64,000 nucleotides of DNA, taken from the NCBI RefSeq assembly GCF_000495815.1, contig NZ_AWGE01000013.1, forward strand, positions 62,001 to 126,000. Reading direction: 5' to 3'. Positions 1-8,532 of this stretch are shown here, one piece after another. Each line of letters opens with the position of its first letter. Position 1 is the first letter of the stretch. The translations under genes were made by a program, and so were the position numbers. The notes beneath the pieces were generated by a model. It was given only the letters and a program-made list of their open reading frames with translations. It was not told the origin of the DNA and did no database searches. Source of the stretch: Asticcacaulis sp. AC466. GTDB taxonomy: Bacteria > Pseudomonadota > Alphaproteobacteria > Caulobacterales > Caulobacteraceae.

Positions 1-1812
1 AAGTATCCGATCTATGATGGGTTCGGTCATAGTGTTCTGGTCAAATGCCCGGCGCAGATCGCATCTGACGGCGGCGGGCTGTCGCAGGGCAATATCGACG
101 GGCTGACCGAAGTCACCGATGGCACGATTTCGCCCATGGTGCCCGCGACCTTCCCTATCAGCGGCGGGCGGGCGCTGGCCAAGTTCGATCTGTTTGCCCA
201 GATCGCGCGCAACCGCCAGAACATGCCGACGCAATCGAACCTCGCCAACATCGATTACATGTTCGGGATGACAACAGCGGGTATCGAACGCCGGATCGAC
301 ACAAACGCGTTGATTCAGAATTTCGGTGGAGTCATCGATCCGACGCGTGCGCCGTATAATTGCAAGTTCGATTTCCGCGACTATCGCGCTTTCGCGGCGA
401 CGGCGGGGTCGGAGATTATCGAGTCGGCGGATGCAAATGTCGTCACAGCGGCGGACATCGGGAAGGAATTCTGGCTGTCGAATGTCGGGAGCGTGGATGG
501 CTGTCTCTATGGCTGGATCGGCCAGATTGTCGATAGCCGTCATTTCCGTATCTATACCGATGCGACCTTTTCCACGCCGAAGACCTCGTCGGCTTCTCAG
601 GCCAATCTGGACGGGATGTGGGGCAGCGACGACACGGTCGGTATACAGAGGGCGTTCGATGATGCCGAGCCGCCCAATCATTATTCACGCGGCAAGGTCG
701 TGGTTATCCCCGGTATCGCTATCGTTTCCGCCGTCCGGTTTGGATCGATTGCCATCTATGGCTTTGCGTCACAGACCTGCGGGTTTGCGCAACGACCGGA
801 GTATTCTACAACGACCTCTCCCATGGTTGCCGACAAGATTACCGGCGTCTATGCCAGCAAGCGTCCGCACCACTACAGTCTGATCAATCTCAGTTTCTTC
901 GGGCAGAAATATTGTCAGTTCTATACATCGTTCCGGCGGTGTTTTGAAATCCGGGGCGGCAATTTCGGCGCCTTCTGGGAAGGGGCGCCGTATGGCCATA
1001 TCGAAAACCTGATCTTTATCGAGGCGCAATGGGAAGGTGCATCGTTGCAACAGGCCTTCGCCGGCAAGGCCTATGGCTTACAAGCATTTTCAAACAATTG
1101 GTGTGGCATCCGTTGCGGGCTTTGGGACTTGAATGGCCATAGCTGGCACTGCGAAGCCAATGGGCATGCGGGCATATTGAGTCATATGGCGGGGGCGAAC
1201 CTAACCAATGTCAAATGCTCTTACAATGGTGGGAGTGCAAGCGGGACGTTTATTCATGAAAATTCGGCTAACTATACTGAACTGGGCATAGGCAACTCGG
1301 TTACAAATATCCGGGTACAGGAATCCTGGGGCCACGGCATCTGTATCAGCAATGCCGACCCACTAGGCATTACTAACAATGCCGCCCAAAAGAACAAATT
1401 CTATCTCGCCGCATTTGACGATGTTGCCAATATGGGGCCTGGTCACGGCGTGCGTCCGGCTAGCCTGCCGACCGTGCGGGCAATGATCTATATAAAGGGC
1501 GGTACATCGACCGACAATGTCCTTGATCTTGTCACCGGCACCTACGGTATCTCGGTCAGCGGTGCGCCACCCGAAAACAATGCCACACACGGCTATTTCG
1601 ACACTGGCAACCCGCAACGCAACATTGTTCATCTGCGCACGCCCGGGACCACGAATGCGCCGTCAGACTGGTATGCCGGTCGAACGACACCCTTGCCCGC
1701 CATTCCGGCCGGCACCGGCGCCTATGCGCCAGGTCCTTGGGGGACGGATTCCTCAACCTCGATCGGTGCGCGCAACCCGGAAGTTACCGTCAATGGCGCG
1801 TCCGTTCCATAA
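1..1812 (+). CDS. Phage tail spike-like protein, partial (5' end outside window)
   Basis: The reading frame is open from the first base of the window, so the start lies to the left; the first in-window ATG at 136 is internal. At least 603 residues are visible. The middle part has the short, Gly/Asn-rich strands typical of right-handed beta-helix tail spikes (pectate-lyase-like fold), with phrases such as SWHCEANGHAGILSH and NLTNVKCSYNGG. There is no clear catalytic motif. The likely role is receptor binding or surface-glycan recognition at the virion tail. It is followed after 36 bases by another tail gene with its own Shine-Dalgarno. Family membership is inferred from fold-like features and context. 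Confidence 0.6.
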   Translation, partial: KYPIYDGFGHSVLVKCPAQIASDGGGLSQGNIDGLTEVTDGTISPMVPATFPISGGRALAKFDLFAQIARNRQNMPTQSNLANIDYMFGMTTAGIERRIDTNALIQNFGGVIDPTRAPYNCKFDFRDYRAFAATAGSEIIESADANVVTAADIGKEFWLSNVGSVDGCLYGWIGQIVDSRHFRIYTDATFSTPKTSSASQANLDGMWGSDDTVGIQRAFDDAEPPNHYSRGKVVVIPGIAIVSAVRFGSIAIYGFASQTCGFAQRPEYSTTTSPMVADKITGVYASKRPHHYSLINLSFFGQKYCQFYTSFRRCFEIRGGNFGAFWEGAPYGHIENLIFIEAQWEGASLQQAFAGKAYGLQAFSNNWCGIRCGLWDLNGHSWHCEANGHAGILSHMAGANLTNVKCSYNGGSASGTFIHENSANYTELGIGNSVTNIRVQESWGHGICISNADPLGITNNAAQKNKFYLAAFDDVANMGPGHGVRPASLPTVRAMIYIKGGTSTDNVLDLVTGTYGISVSGAPPENNATHGYFDTGNPQRNIVHLRTPGTTNAPSDWYAGRTTPLPAIPAGTGAYAPGPWGTDSSTSIGARNPEVTVNGASVP

Positions 1813-1848
1813 CCATGTCGCCTCAGGGCGTTTTCTTAAGGAGAGAAG

Positions 1849-2295
1849 ATGGGAGCTAGTTATAGGGATGCTGCCGGAAATTTACGCGATGCACTCGGCA
1901 TCAAGATCGTCGATAATTCCAGCTATATCGACAGCGCGGGCGTGTTACGCGATGCGGTTGGCATCATGGTTTTTTCGGACGCTAAAACCGGAGCTATAGG
2001 CGTCAATGTTGTTTCCGGTGTCTATGTTGATGCCGGCGGATTGCCACGCGATCCAGTTGGGGCGCGCATTGTGCCTGGGGCATATATGGATGTGGCGGGC
2101 CAATTGCGCGATCCAATGCCAATTTTCTACATTGAGGCACCAGTCATCAACGCCTTACTCGGTCCATTGGATTTTGCTCCATTGCATGGGCCAACTGACA
2201 ATGCACCGCTGATTTACACAATGCCGCCGGTTACCAGCGGCTGGAATGACCTGTCCATTTGGGACGATACTCAACTATGGAGTGACGACGCATGA
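1849..2295 (+). CDS. Phage tail protein with four Y-x-D-x-x-G-x-x-R-D repeats
   Basis: A 148-residue protein starting at ATG 1849 behind GGAGAG. Residues 5-21, 26-42, 59-75 and 79-95 are copies of one unit with the pattern Y-x-D-x-x-G-x-L/P-R-D-x-x-G followed by hydrophobics. The remaining 50 residues are Pro- and Trp-containing and end acidic. I do not recognise the family. Its place between a spike and a depolymerase-like tail protein suggests a structural linker or adhesin tip. It overlaps the next gene by ATGA, so the two are probably co-translated. Confidence 0.7.
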   Translation: MGASYRDAAGNLRDALGIKIVDNSSYIDSAGVLRDAVGIMVFSDAKTGAIGVNVVSGVYVDAGGLPRDPVGARIVPGAYMDVAGQLRDPMPIFYIEAPVINALLGPLDFAPLHGPTDNAPLIYTMPPVTSGWNDLSIWDDTQLWSDDA

Positions 2296-4433
2296 CAATT
2301 GCACGTTTTGGCAATGGTGAAACCTTCGGCTCGATTCGAGCCCGGCTGAATGAGGTTCTTCAGATCGTTGATCCGATTGTCACCCCGCCGAGCTATCCTT
2401 GGGATGTCGCGGTCGATCCTAATGTGATCATCAGTCAAACAGAAATCGCCCCTGGCGCTACATTCGCGCACATCAAGTTTACGCTCGACCGGACTCCGTG
2501 GCGGACCGTTCGTCTGTTCTTTGGTATTGTCAACGGCAACCAAACTGGCTTCAATACTGTTCTTATGGCTCCATCATTGCCATACATGGCAATGTGGTCG
2601 CCGGGCGACGATCTGGACTGCTACGTCTCAATTCCGCTTACCGGTGTTAACGCGAATAGTGTTGCCGGCTGGAAATTCCAGGTCGGGGTTACAGGGGCTT
2701 ATGGCTCATCCGGTTTTGTTGGGGCTGAAGCTGGTTCCAGTTTTTATGTAAATGTTGTGGCGAGCCCCGCAGTCCCCAACGTCCTTCCCGGCACGATGCC
2801 GTTCCATCGCAAACCGCTCAAACTTCAATTGGGCACAGCGTCCTATGACGAAGATATGGCTAACTTCACTTGGTCACGTCTTGGCGTTAAGCCGAGTGGT
2901 GGCTCCTGCTGGCGTACGAGTCTGCAATATGGTGATGGTCCCGCGAACGCCAATGAAAAGGGTCTGTACGCCAACGAAGTCACCTATCCCGGTACAGATG
3001 CGCATATCAAGGGTACCGATAGTGCCGGTCGCCCTTATGTTCGTATGCATACCAAGCGGTTCCCAGGCTCGCCCAAGAACCAAATCGATATGAATGGGGC
3101 ATCGACGGCTAACTTCTGGCAGTACCAGGGCTCCTGGCTTTCAGGACAAACTATCGACGCCTTGTGTAATGAAACGGGCGTGTGGGAATTGGAATTCGTC
3201 TCTCCTGATCGGCAGTATGCCTGGTCGGCGCACTGGATGATGGGGGTAAATCCAACAACCCACGCTACCGTTTGGCCTCCGGAAATTGACGTTTTCGAGC
3301 ATTTCAACGGCGTTTATGGCGCATGGGATTTCCAGCAACAGACCTCAACGACACTTCACGCGGGACCGTTTGGCGGCGATCGCAAGCTTGCCAAGGGCAT
3401 GGGCACCCTGCTCAAGTACATGGGCTTTGATGGCGGAATCAACCTGAACCGCGAGATCCACAAAAGCCAATGTCATGTAGGTGCTGATTATATCACGATC
3501 TTCATTGATGGCATTGAAATATGCCAGTTCCAGCATATTCTGAAGCCACCGAAGCCAACAGATACCAAGCTATTTCACCCCATCCTCGACGTGGCCGTCG
3601 CACCTCCTAGCGTTGACGATGCCTACGACCAAGGCAGCGGCGATATGCTTGTGTATGGCTACCGCTATTACCCGCTGTCACAGGTTACGTTGGTCGATCA
3701 AATGGACGCTAAGCCGTGGGCCAATGGCAAGAAGACGCCGGACCCGGCGGCATCTATGTTTCCGCCCAAAATCACGACGTCAGCGGCTTTGGCTATGGGC
3801 GAAGACCGCGCTGTGTCGTATCAAATTGCCGCGAACTCAACCTGTACTTGGGCATTGGAAAGCGGCGGTGCAGATAACGCAGTGTTCTCATTGACCTCGG
3901 ACGGTTTGCTGACGCGTGATGCCTTTAACTTCGAAGCGCCAATCGACGCCAACGCTGATAACGTCTATGAAATTCTAGTCCGAGCGACGGATACGGCCTC
4001 TGGCTCTACCGTTACAAAGCTGCTCAAGTTGACTATTCAGGACCGACCCGAAGGCCCAAGGCCGGAGCAGTTGACTACGGATCAGGCCAACTTTGTTACG
4101 CCCCCCTGGACAGGCGGAACATTCACTGACCAAGCTGATGGCTACCACAAAGTCAATGACAATACGACTTACCGCTGCAACTGGAATGCCGGTGTTGTGT
4201 CCACTCCATATGACGCCTGGATACAGTCGGTCGAGGTCTATAACCCAACCGGTGCTGCTATTAATTGCGTTCTGTTCCAGCAATACGACGAAGTAGTAAA
4301 ACAGCAAAGCATTGCAGCTGGCCAAACCGTCATTGTGTCAGGTGTCACTTCTAACTCCTATACGCGCGGTATCGGCATTAAGGGGCAGGGACTTTACGTC
4401 AGAAACATGAGCGTCACACCACAGTATACTTAA
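2292..4433 (+). CDS. Phage tail protein with GH16-type glycanase domain
   Basis: This 713-residue protein begins inside the ATGA overlap with the upstream gene. Residues about 170-460 look like a concanavalin A-type jelly roll, and residues 331-336 read EIDVFE, the GH16 active-site signature (E-I-D-x-x-E: nucleophile, helper Asp and acid/base Glu are all present). Residues about 500-590 resemble a cadherin/Ig-like beta domain, and the last 110 residues are another beta-rich region. The natural reading is a virion-bound depolymerase that cuts a beta-glucan, galactan or capsule polysaccharide during adsorption. The substrate cannot be told from sequence. The N-terminal 160 residues probably attach it to the tail. 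Confidence 0.7.
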   Translation: MTIARFGNGETFGSIRARLNEVLQIVDPIVTPPSYPWDVAVDPNVIISQTEIAPGATFAHIKFTLDRTPWRTVRLFFGIVNGNQTGFNTVLMAPSLPYMAMWSPGDDLDCYVSIPLTGVNANSVAGWKFQVGVTGAYGSSGFVGAEAGSSFYVNVVASPAVPNVLPGTMPFHRKPLKLQLGTASYDEDMANFTWSRLGVKPSGGSCWRTSLQYGDGPANANEKGLYANEVTYPGTDAHIKGTDSAGRPYVRMHTKRFPGSPKNQIDMNGASTANFWQYQGSWLSGQTIDALCNETGVWELEFVSPDRQYAWSAHWMMGVNPTTHATVWPPEIDVFEHFNGVYGAWDFQQQTSTTLHAGPFGGDRKLAKGMGTLLKYMGFDGGINLNREIHKSQCHVGADYITIFIDGIEICQFQHILKPPKPTDTKLFHPILDVAVAPPSVDDAYDQGSGDMLVYGYRYYPLSQVTLVDQMDAKPWANGKKTPDPAASMFPPKITTSAALAMGEDRAVSYQIAANSTCTWALESGGADNAVFSLTSDGLLTRDAFNFEAPIDANADNVYEILVRATDTASGSTVTKLLKLTIQDRPEGPRPEQLTTDQANFVTPPWTGGTFTDQADGYHKVNDNTTYRCNWNAGVVSTPYDAWIQSVEVYNPTGAAINCVLFQQYDEVVKQQSIAAGQTVIVSGVTSNSYTRGIGIKGQGLYVRNMSVTPQYT

Positions 4434-4443
4434 GGAGAACATC

Positions 4444-5298
4444 ATGGTTGAACCACGCGTACTCAACAGCGCAGACATTCAGGCGGCAGGCGGGGCGTTG
4501 GACGCGTCGCTTAAGCCTATAGCTAAGTCCGGCTCCTATGCCGACCTTAGCAATAAACCTACGCTTTTCAGCGGGGCTTACGCCGATTTATCCGGCAAGC
4601 CATCGTTGTTCAGTGGGACTTATGCCGACCTTTCCGGTAAGCCGACGCTAGGAGATGCTGCATCTAAAAATGTAGGAGTGGCCGGCGGAGTTGCATCTTA
4701 TGATGATCCACGGATTGGGTCTGGTGGGGGATCATCGGCTATTCGGCGACACGCCTATGTCTCCGGGAACTATTACTCGCCCTTCCGGGGCACGCGGATA
4801 GATACCAACTATCAAGTCGCGGCTGACACCCTCTATGCAATTCCTTTCGTCGTGGATCGTGATCTAACAGTTTCTACTTTGGTCGTAAACGTAGCCAGCG
4901 GTGTATCGGCGACCTCTGGAATTGTGGGGATTTACTCAGATAATGGTGGTAAGCCTGGAATGAAGCTTTTTGAAGCGCCAGCATTTAGCTGCGCCACGTC
5001 TGCATTTGTTGAAGCGGTTTTGTCGTCAAATCAAACACTGGCAGCTGGTGCGTACTGGATAGTCACACTCTATAATGGAGCGCCAACGATTAAGGGCGTG
5101 ACAAACACTAGTACTGAATTGACCCATTTTATGGGATCCTCATCATCCAATAACATCGTCAATTCTGCCGGTTCGGCGCCGTCAGGATATAATCAGACCG
5201 CAGCACAGGCATATAGTGTAGGTTTGCCAACCACGTTTGGTGCAATATCCCCACGGACGGGAGCGGCCACACCAGCGGCTTTTTTCAAGGCAGCCTAG
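4444..5298 (+). CDS. Phage tail fibre with Y-A-D-L-S-G-K-P repeats
   Basis: A 284-residue protein from ATG 4444 with AAGGAGA eight bases upstream. Residues about 32-70 hold three copies of the [S/A/T]YADLS[N/G]KPxL unit separated by FSG, a repeat commonly seen at the base of phage tail fibres. The C-terminal 180 residues form a beta-rich, Ser/Gly/Asn-rich domain, probably the receptor-binding head. It is the last structural gene of the tail block. Its TAG stop shares the four bases CTAG with the stop of the convergent acyltransferase gene. Confidence 0.75.
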   Translation: MVEPRVLNSADIQAAGGALDASLKPIAKSGSYADLSNKPTLFSGAYADLSGKPSLFSGTYADLSGKPTLGDAASKNVGVAGGVASYDDPRIGSGGGSSAIRRHAYVSGNYYSPFRGTRIDTNYQVAADTLYAIPFVVDRDLTVSTLVVNVASGVSATSGIVGIYSDNGGKPGMKLFEAPAFSCATSAFVEAVLSSNQTLAAGAYWIVTLYNGAPTIKGVTNTSTELTHFMGSSSSNNIVNSAGSAPSGYNQTAAQAYSVGLPTTFGAISPRTGAATPAAFFKAA

Positions 5299-6365
5299 GT
5301 CAATACAGCGGGGCGTCGTCTTGCTATTTTCTTTCCAAGAGCCATTGACGGCGCCTCAACATATTTGAAAAATAAAAGCGTGGCGACCAACACAACAGGC
5401 AAGCTGCAAATCAGCGCGATCATCGGCGCTACATACGGGTCTAATAAATATGCAGTATAAAACATGATCGGCATATGGATTAGATATAGGCTGAATGATA
5501 CCTTTCCCAACCACGCAAGGGGGCGCGCCGATAGCGCAAGGTCGACTTTCGGCATAGAAATGCAGCAAGCGATTATGTGGCACGCGGTAAAGCCATAAAG
5601 CAAATCCCGCAGAGTGAACGAGTGTACAGACATTAATGCCGCCGGATAGACAATGCAGAAGGCTAGAACGTGTGATACTGCACCGAGTTTCTGTATGAGA
5701 TGAATAACTTGCTTCCGGTAGAGCGCCAATGAAATGCCAGCCATGAAATACATGAGGTAGTACACAGTAAGGAGACCGCCCGATAAGATGGATTTGGCTT
5801 CGTAGATGTTGTCCGGGCCGTCGCGATGAACGAAGGCCTTAATAGCAAGCAAAGACAGAGCGATAAAAATGGGGACGGCCGACCATTTTGCACGCGATGC
5901 GAACCATAGAAGGAGCGGGAACAGGAGCGACGCCCGCATTTCGATGATCAATGACCATATCGCGCTATCCATGAAGGTTGTCCCACGCATGCCGGTCATG
6001 AGCAAATGGCCAAGGAAATTCTGCAACGTCAGATCATTGGTGTAGTGGTCAACGCCTAATTTTAAATTCGGATGGGCGTCGCTTACCGCGTTGAATGGGA
6101 TGGCGGCAATTGTGATGGCGATGGCGAATGGCAGGTATATTCGGCAAAACCGTTTGAGAATAAATGCGGGGTAATCCTGCGATTTTCCCTCTGTATATGA
6201 GAGTGTCAGAACAAAGCCGGACAGGACAAAGAACAGCAGTACGGATAGACGCGCCATCTGATGGCTGATGTCGGAATTAATCCCGCCTATTAGACAAATA
6301 TGGCAGGCGACCACGGTAAGGGCTGCGATGCCCCTGATTGAATCCAGACCAGAAAACCTACTCAT
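5295..6365 (-). CDS. Acyltransferase 3 family membrane protein (phage cargo, OafA-like)
   Basis: About 356 residues from the ATG at 6365; an ATG at 6449 would add 28 non-conserved residues and is less likely. The start MSRFSGLDSIRGIAAL followed by VVACH is typical of the Acyltransferase_3 family, with the conserved His in the first membrane segment. About ten hydrophobic segments follow. These enzymes move acetyl groups onto O-antigen, peptidoglycan or other cell-surface sugars. Inside a prophage tail/lysis block, on the opposite strand, it fits a lysogenic-conversion (moron) gene that changes the receptor and excludes related phages. The role is inferred from context. Confidence 0.85.
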   Translation of the reverse strand: MSRFSGLDSIRGIAALTVVACHICLIGGINSDISHQMARLSVLLFFVLSGFVLTLSYTEGKSQDYPAFILKRFCRIYLPFAIAITIAAIPFNAVSDAHPNLKLGVDHYTNDLTLQNFLGHLLMTGMRGTTFMDSAIWSLIIEMRASLLFPLLLWFASRAKWSAVPIFIALSLLAIKAFVHRDGPDNIYEAKSILSGGLLTVYYLMYFMAGISLALYRKQVIHLIQKLGAVSHVLAFCIVYPAALMSVHSFTLRDLLYGFTACHIIACCISMPKVDLALSARPLAWLGKVSFSLYLIHMPIMFYTAYLLDPYVAPMIALICSLPVVLVATLLFFKYVEAPSMALGKKIARRRPAVLT

Positions 6366-6463
6366 AATATGTATCCGAATTGAAACGTTTTTATGCCCAG
6401 CAGTTATGCACGTTTCATTAGATACGCACAACTTTTCGCTGCGGTGCATTCAAACAATATTCG

Positions 6464-6487
6464 CCGCCCGTCACGGGCGGCTTTTTT
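6464..6487 (+). terminator. Rho-independent terminator before the lysis cassette
   Basis: Perfect 7-bp stem CCGCCCG/CGGGCGG with loop TCA (6464-6480), then C and six T. It lies upstream of the cargo gene start on the plus strand, so it would stop plus-strand transcripts from the tail operon. This suggests the acyltransferase was inserted between the tail genes and their original terminator. Confidence 0.75.
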
Positions 6488-6504
6488 ATGCCCGAAAGGC
6501 TTCA

Positions 6505-6795
6505 ATGACTCGCACATATGACACGCTGGACGCCATCGTCGTCATCAGCGCCATGCTGATTATCGGCGGTGGGGTTGGATCGCTGATGTTCTTCGATCCG
6601 CCGCAAAACAATCTGCCTATCATTGCCAGTCTGCTCGGGACGCTGCTCGGCACCATTGTCGGGGGCTATGCCGGCTTCCGATGGGGCGCGTCTCAGGGGC
6701 AGGGCAATTCCCAGACGTCCCTTGCCGCCGGGCGCGCGACCGTGTCGGCGACATTCCAATCCACCACACCAACTCAAGAGGACACCCAGCCATGA
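6505..6795 (+). CDS. Small two-pass membrane protein, holin candidate
   Basis: 96 residues from the ATG at 6505 just past the terminator. Two hydrophobic segments are clear: about residues 8-30 (IVVISAMLIIGGGVGSLMFF) and 36-58 (Gly-rich, PIIASLLGTLLGTIVGGYAG), followed by a polar Ser/Thr/Gln-rich tail. Size, topology and direct ATGA coupling to an M15 endopeptidase suggest a holin or lysis accessory protein, but holins share little sequence and I cannot assign a family. Confidence 0.6.
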   Translation: MTRTYDTLDAIVVISAMLIIGGGVGSLMFFDPPQNNLPIIASLLGTLLGTIVGGYAGFRWGASQGQGNSQTSLAAGRATVSATFQSTTPTQEDTQP

Positions 6796-7238
6796 CGTGG
6801 AGCGCTCACTATTTCACGCTGGACGAATTGATTCATTCCGACACGGCAGTACGTCGTTCGATCAGCAATGTGCCGCCGCCTGCGATCGTCAACCGGTTGA
6901 AAACCACGGCGGTCAGCCTGGACGCCGTGCGGCGGTTGCTGGGGCGGCCGATCTTCGTATCCAGCGGGTATCGCGGTCCGGAACTCAACCGCATCGTCGG
7001 CGGGGCGGACAGTTCGGCCCATACGCAAGGCTATGCGGTCGATTTCACCAGCCCCGATTACGGCAACCCGCTGCGCGTTGCCGAAGCCATTCGCGACAGC
7101 GGTATCCGCTATGATCAACTGATCCACGAAGGGACGTGGGTCCATCTCAGCTTCGATCCGCGCCAGCGTATGCAGACCCTGACCGCCCGTTTCCGGCCGG
7201 GGAAGCCGACCACCTACGACACGGGGCTTCATGCCTGA
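6792..7238 (+). CDS. M15 family D,D-/L,D-peptidase (phage endolysin)
   Basis: 148 residues from ATG 6792, which overlaps the previous stop by ATGA; a longer frame upstream is not supported. It matches the Peptidase_M15_3 pattern: YFTLDELIHSD at the start, SSGYRGPELNRIVGGA in the middle, zinc ligands His77 (SSAH) and Asp84 (YAVDF), then E113-x-x-W-x-H118 carrying the catalytic Glu and third ligand. Such enzymes cut peptide cross-links in peptidoglycan; next to a holin-like gene it most likely acts as the endolysin. No signal peptide is seen, as expected for holin-dependent release. Confidence 0.9.
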   Translation: MTWSAHYFTLDELIHSDTAVRRSISNVPPPAIVNRLKTTAVSLDAVRRLLGRPIFVSSGYRGPELNRIVGGADSSAHTQGYAVDFTSPDYGNPLRVAEAIRDSGIRYDQLIHEGTWVHLSFDPRQRMQTLTARFRPGKPTTYDTGLHA

Positions 7239-7262
7239 TGTCGTGTAAAAGGAGAGTGTGTC

Positions 7263-7565
7263 ATGGCGCTTGATGCCGATGCGTTCGGCCTGGTCATGAC
7301 GTGGCTTCTGACCATCGCCGGCGCGGTTATATGGGCGGTGCGTCAGGAAGGGCGGATCAACCTGGCCAATGAAAAGATCGCCAATCTGAGCGACCGGCTG
7401 AATACCGCAACCGCCGCCCTGGCGCGCTTCGATGAAACGACCCAGGCCCAGGTCGAAGAATATCGCCGTCATACCGACGCCAAGATCGATCAGTTGGGCG
7501 CCAGCCTCAGTCAGAAGCTGGAGCGGGTGTTCGACAAGCTGGATCAGAAGATGGACAAAACCTAG
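7263..7565 (+). CDS. Small membrane/coiled-coil protein of the lysis cassette
   Basis: 100 residues from ATG 7263 behind AAAGGAGAG. Residues about 8-26 are a membrane segment (FGLVMTWLLTIAGAVIWAV), followed by about 70 residues of predicted coiled coil with heptad-spaced Leu/Ile/Val and many charged residues. An N-terminal anchor with a long helical ectodomain resembles inner-membrane spanins (Rz type), but many phages have similar unknown proteins. It ends the cassette; its stop shares CTAG with the convergent SOS-type gene. Confidence 0.65.
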   Translation: MALDADAFGLVMTWLLTIAGAVIWAVRQEGRINLANEKIANLSDRLNTATAALARFDETTQAQVEEYRRHTDAKIDQLGASLSQKLERVFDKLDQKMDKT

Positions 7566-7879
7566 GCCTGGCGGACGTAGGCTTCGTCGGTTGTGACGGG
7601 GAAGGGGGCGGTATGTCCATTGCGATCGATGCCGATAAATACGCTTTTCAACATGCGCGGTTTGATGACGATCGGCACGCCGGCGGTGAGTTCCAGCTTT
7701 TGCTGGCGCCAGTCGTCCGGCGCCTGGCCGACACGTTCGCAGAGGAGCCGGAAATCCGCTTCGGCCAAGTAAAGCGTCAGGCTGTGAATGCCTCGTCCGG
7801 TGGCGGTATTCAGGTCGGCCATAAGACGGGGAAAGACGCGCTCTGCGGGGGTTTGGGTGTGCATCGGGGCAATGGTCAT
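7562..7879 (-). CDS. Hypothetical protein, probably LexA-controlled
   Basis: 105 residues from ATG 7879, which has a very strong ribosome site GGAGGAG eight bases upstream; the in-frame ATG six codons on is less likely. The protein is soluble, with no membrane segment, and I recognise no family. A segment with TGRGIHSLTLYLAEADF and LTAGVPIVIKPRML suggests a small alpha/beta fold. A perfect GTTC-N7-GTTC box lies 44 bases upstream, overlapping the likely -10 element, so the gene is probably induced by DNA damage. It could be a prophage control gene or a host SOS gene at the prophage edge. Confidence 0.65.
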   Translation of the reverse strand: MTIAPMHTQTPAERVFPRLMADLNTATGRGIHSLTLYLAEADFRLLCERVGQAPDDWRQQKLELTAGVPIVIKPRMLKSVFIGIDRNGHTAPFPVTTDEAYVRQA

Positions 7880-7922
7880 TTTGATATCTCCTCCGCGAGG
7901 TCTGGGCGCGACTTTTGGGCGC

Positions 7923-7937
7923 GTTCTTATTTTGTTC
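7923..7937. promoter_or_regulatory. LexA (SOS) box, alphaproteobacterial type
   Basis: GTTC at 7923-7926, an AT-rich 7-base spacer, GTTC at 7934-7937. This direct repeat is the known LexA target in Caulobacter and relatives. On the minus strand it overlaps a possible -10 (CAAAAT, 7929-7934) with TTGACT as -35 at 7953-7958 (18-bp spacing), the normal place for repression of the 7562-7879 gene. Confidence 0.7.
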
Positions 7938-8131
7938 CTTTCGCGGTGGTGGAGTCAAGCATGCCAATACCGTTTTGTGGGGATAGATAGCGGCGGGGTG
8001 TCATACCCTGTTTATCCGCGAGTGTTGCGTGCCGTCGGTACACCAAAACGTGACCCGGCAGGGGGCAAACGCCGCGGAAACCGGCTGTTCATTTGGCAGG
8101 TTCAGCGTCATGCTTCCACGGAGGTTGCGTG

Positions 8132-8521
8132 ATGTCAGTAGTGAGTCAAACATCGGAAGTGATTTTGGTCGCGGATGACAATCCGGATGCGCTGTTTATG
8201 GTGCAGTCGATGCTTGACCTGCTGGGCTTTGCCGCCGAATGCGTCGAAAACGGCCGTATCGCCTGCGAACGGGCCATGACGCAGCGTTATCGTTGCATAC
8301 TTATGGATATCGAAATGCCCGAAATGGACGGGCTGGCGGCCGCTCGGACCATCCGCGATGCTGAACAGGCGGAGGGCGGTATTTTTACGCCCATTTTAGG
8401 GATGACGGGGCACACCGATACAGGCACGCGGGTATTGTGCGAACGCGCCGGCATGAGCGGCGTTCTGCTGAAGCCGTTCCTGATTTCGAACCTGGAAGAG
8501 AAGCTGGCGGAGATAGGGTAG
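8132..8521 (+). CDS. Single-domain response regulator (CheY-like receiver)
   Basis: 129 residues from ATG 8132, chosen because GGAGG sits eight bases upstream; the ATG at 8093 lacks a ribosome site. It is a complete receiver: acidic pocket D15-D16, phospho-acceptor D59 in LMDIEMPEMDG, T92 in MTGHT, and K114-P115. No output domain follows, so it acts by protein contact, as CheY or DivK do. LMDIEMPEMDGLAA resembles receivers from hybrid kinases and phosphorelays. No kinase is nearby. The pathway is unknown. Confidence 0.9.
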   Translation: MSVVSQTSEVILVADDNPDALFMVQSMLDLLGFAAECVENGRIACERAMTQRYRCILMDIEMPEMDGLAAARTIRDAEQAEGGIFTPILGMTGHTDTGTRVLCERAGMSGVLLKPFLISNLEEKLAEIG

Positions 8522-8532
8522 GGGGCGAGCGC

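Larger units (their letters stand above)
1..7565. mobile_element. Right end of a prophage (tail and lysis genes)
   Basis: The first seven plus-strand genes run in phage order: tail spike, repeat protein, depolymerase-like tail protein, tail fibre, then a small membrane protein, an M15 endopeptidase and a membrane/coiled-coil protein. Several are joined by ATGA overlaps or short gaps with clear ribosome sites. One acyltransferase gene sits on the opposite strand as cargo. The head and packaging genes would lie left of the window. I did not find an attachment repeat at the right edge, so the exact boundary is open; a gene transfer agent is less likely because of the cargo gene and tail repeats. 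Confidence 0.75.
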
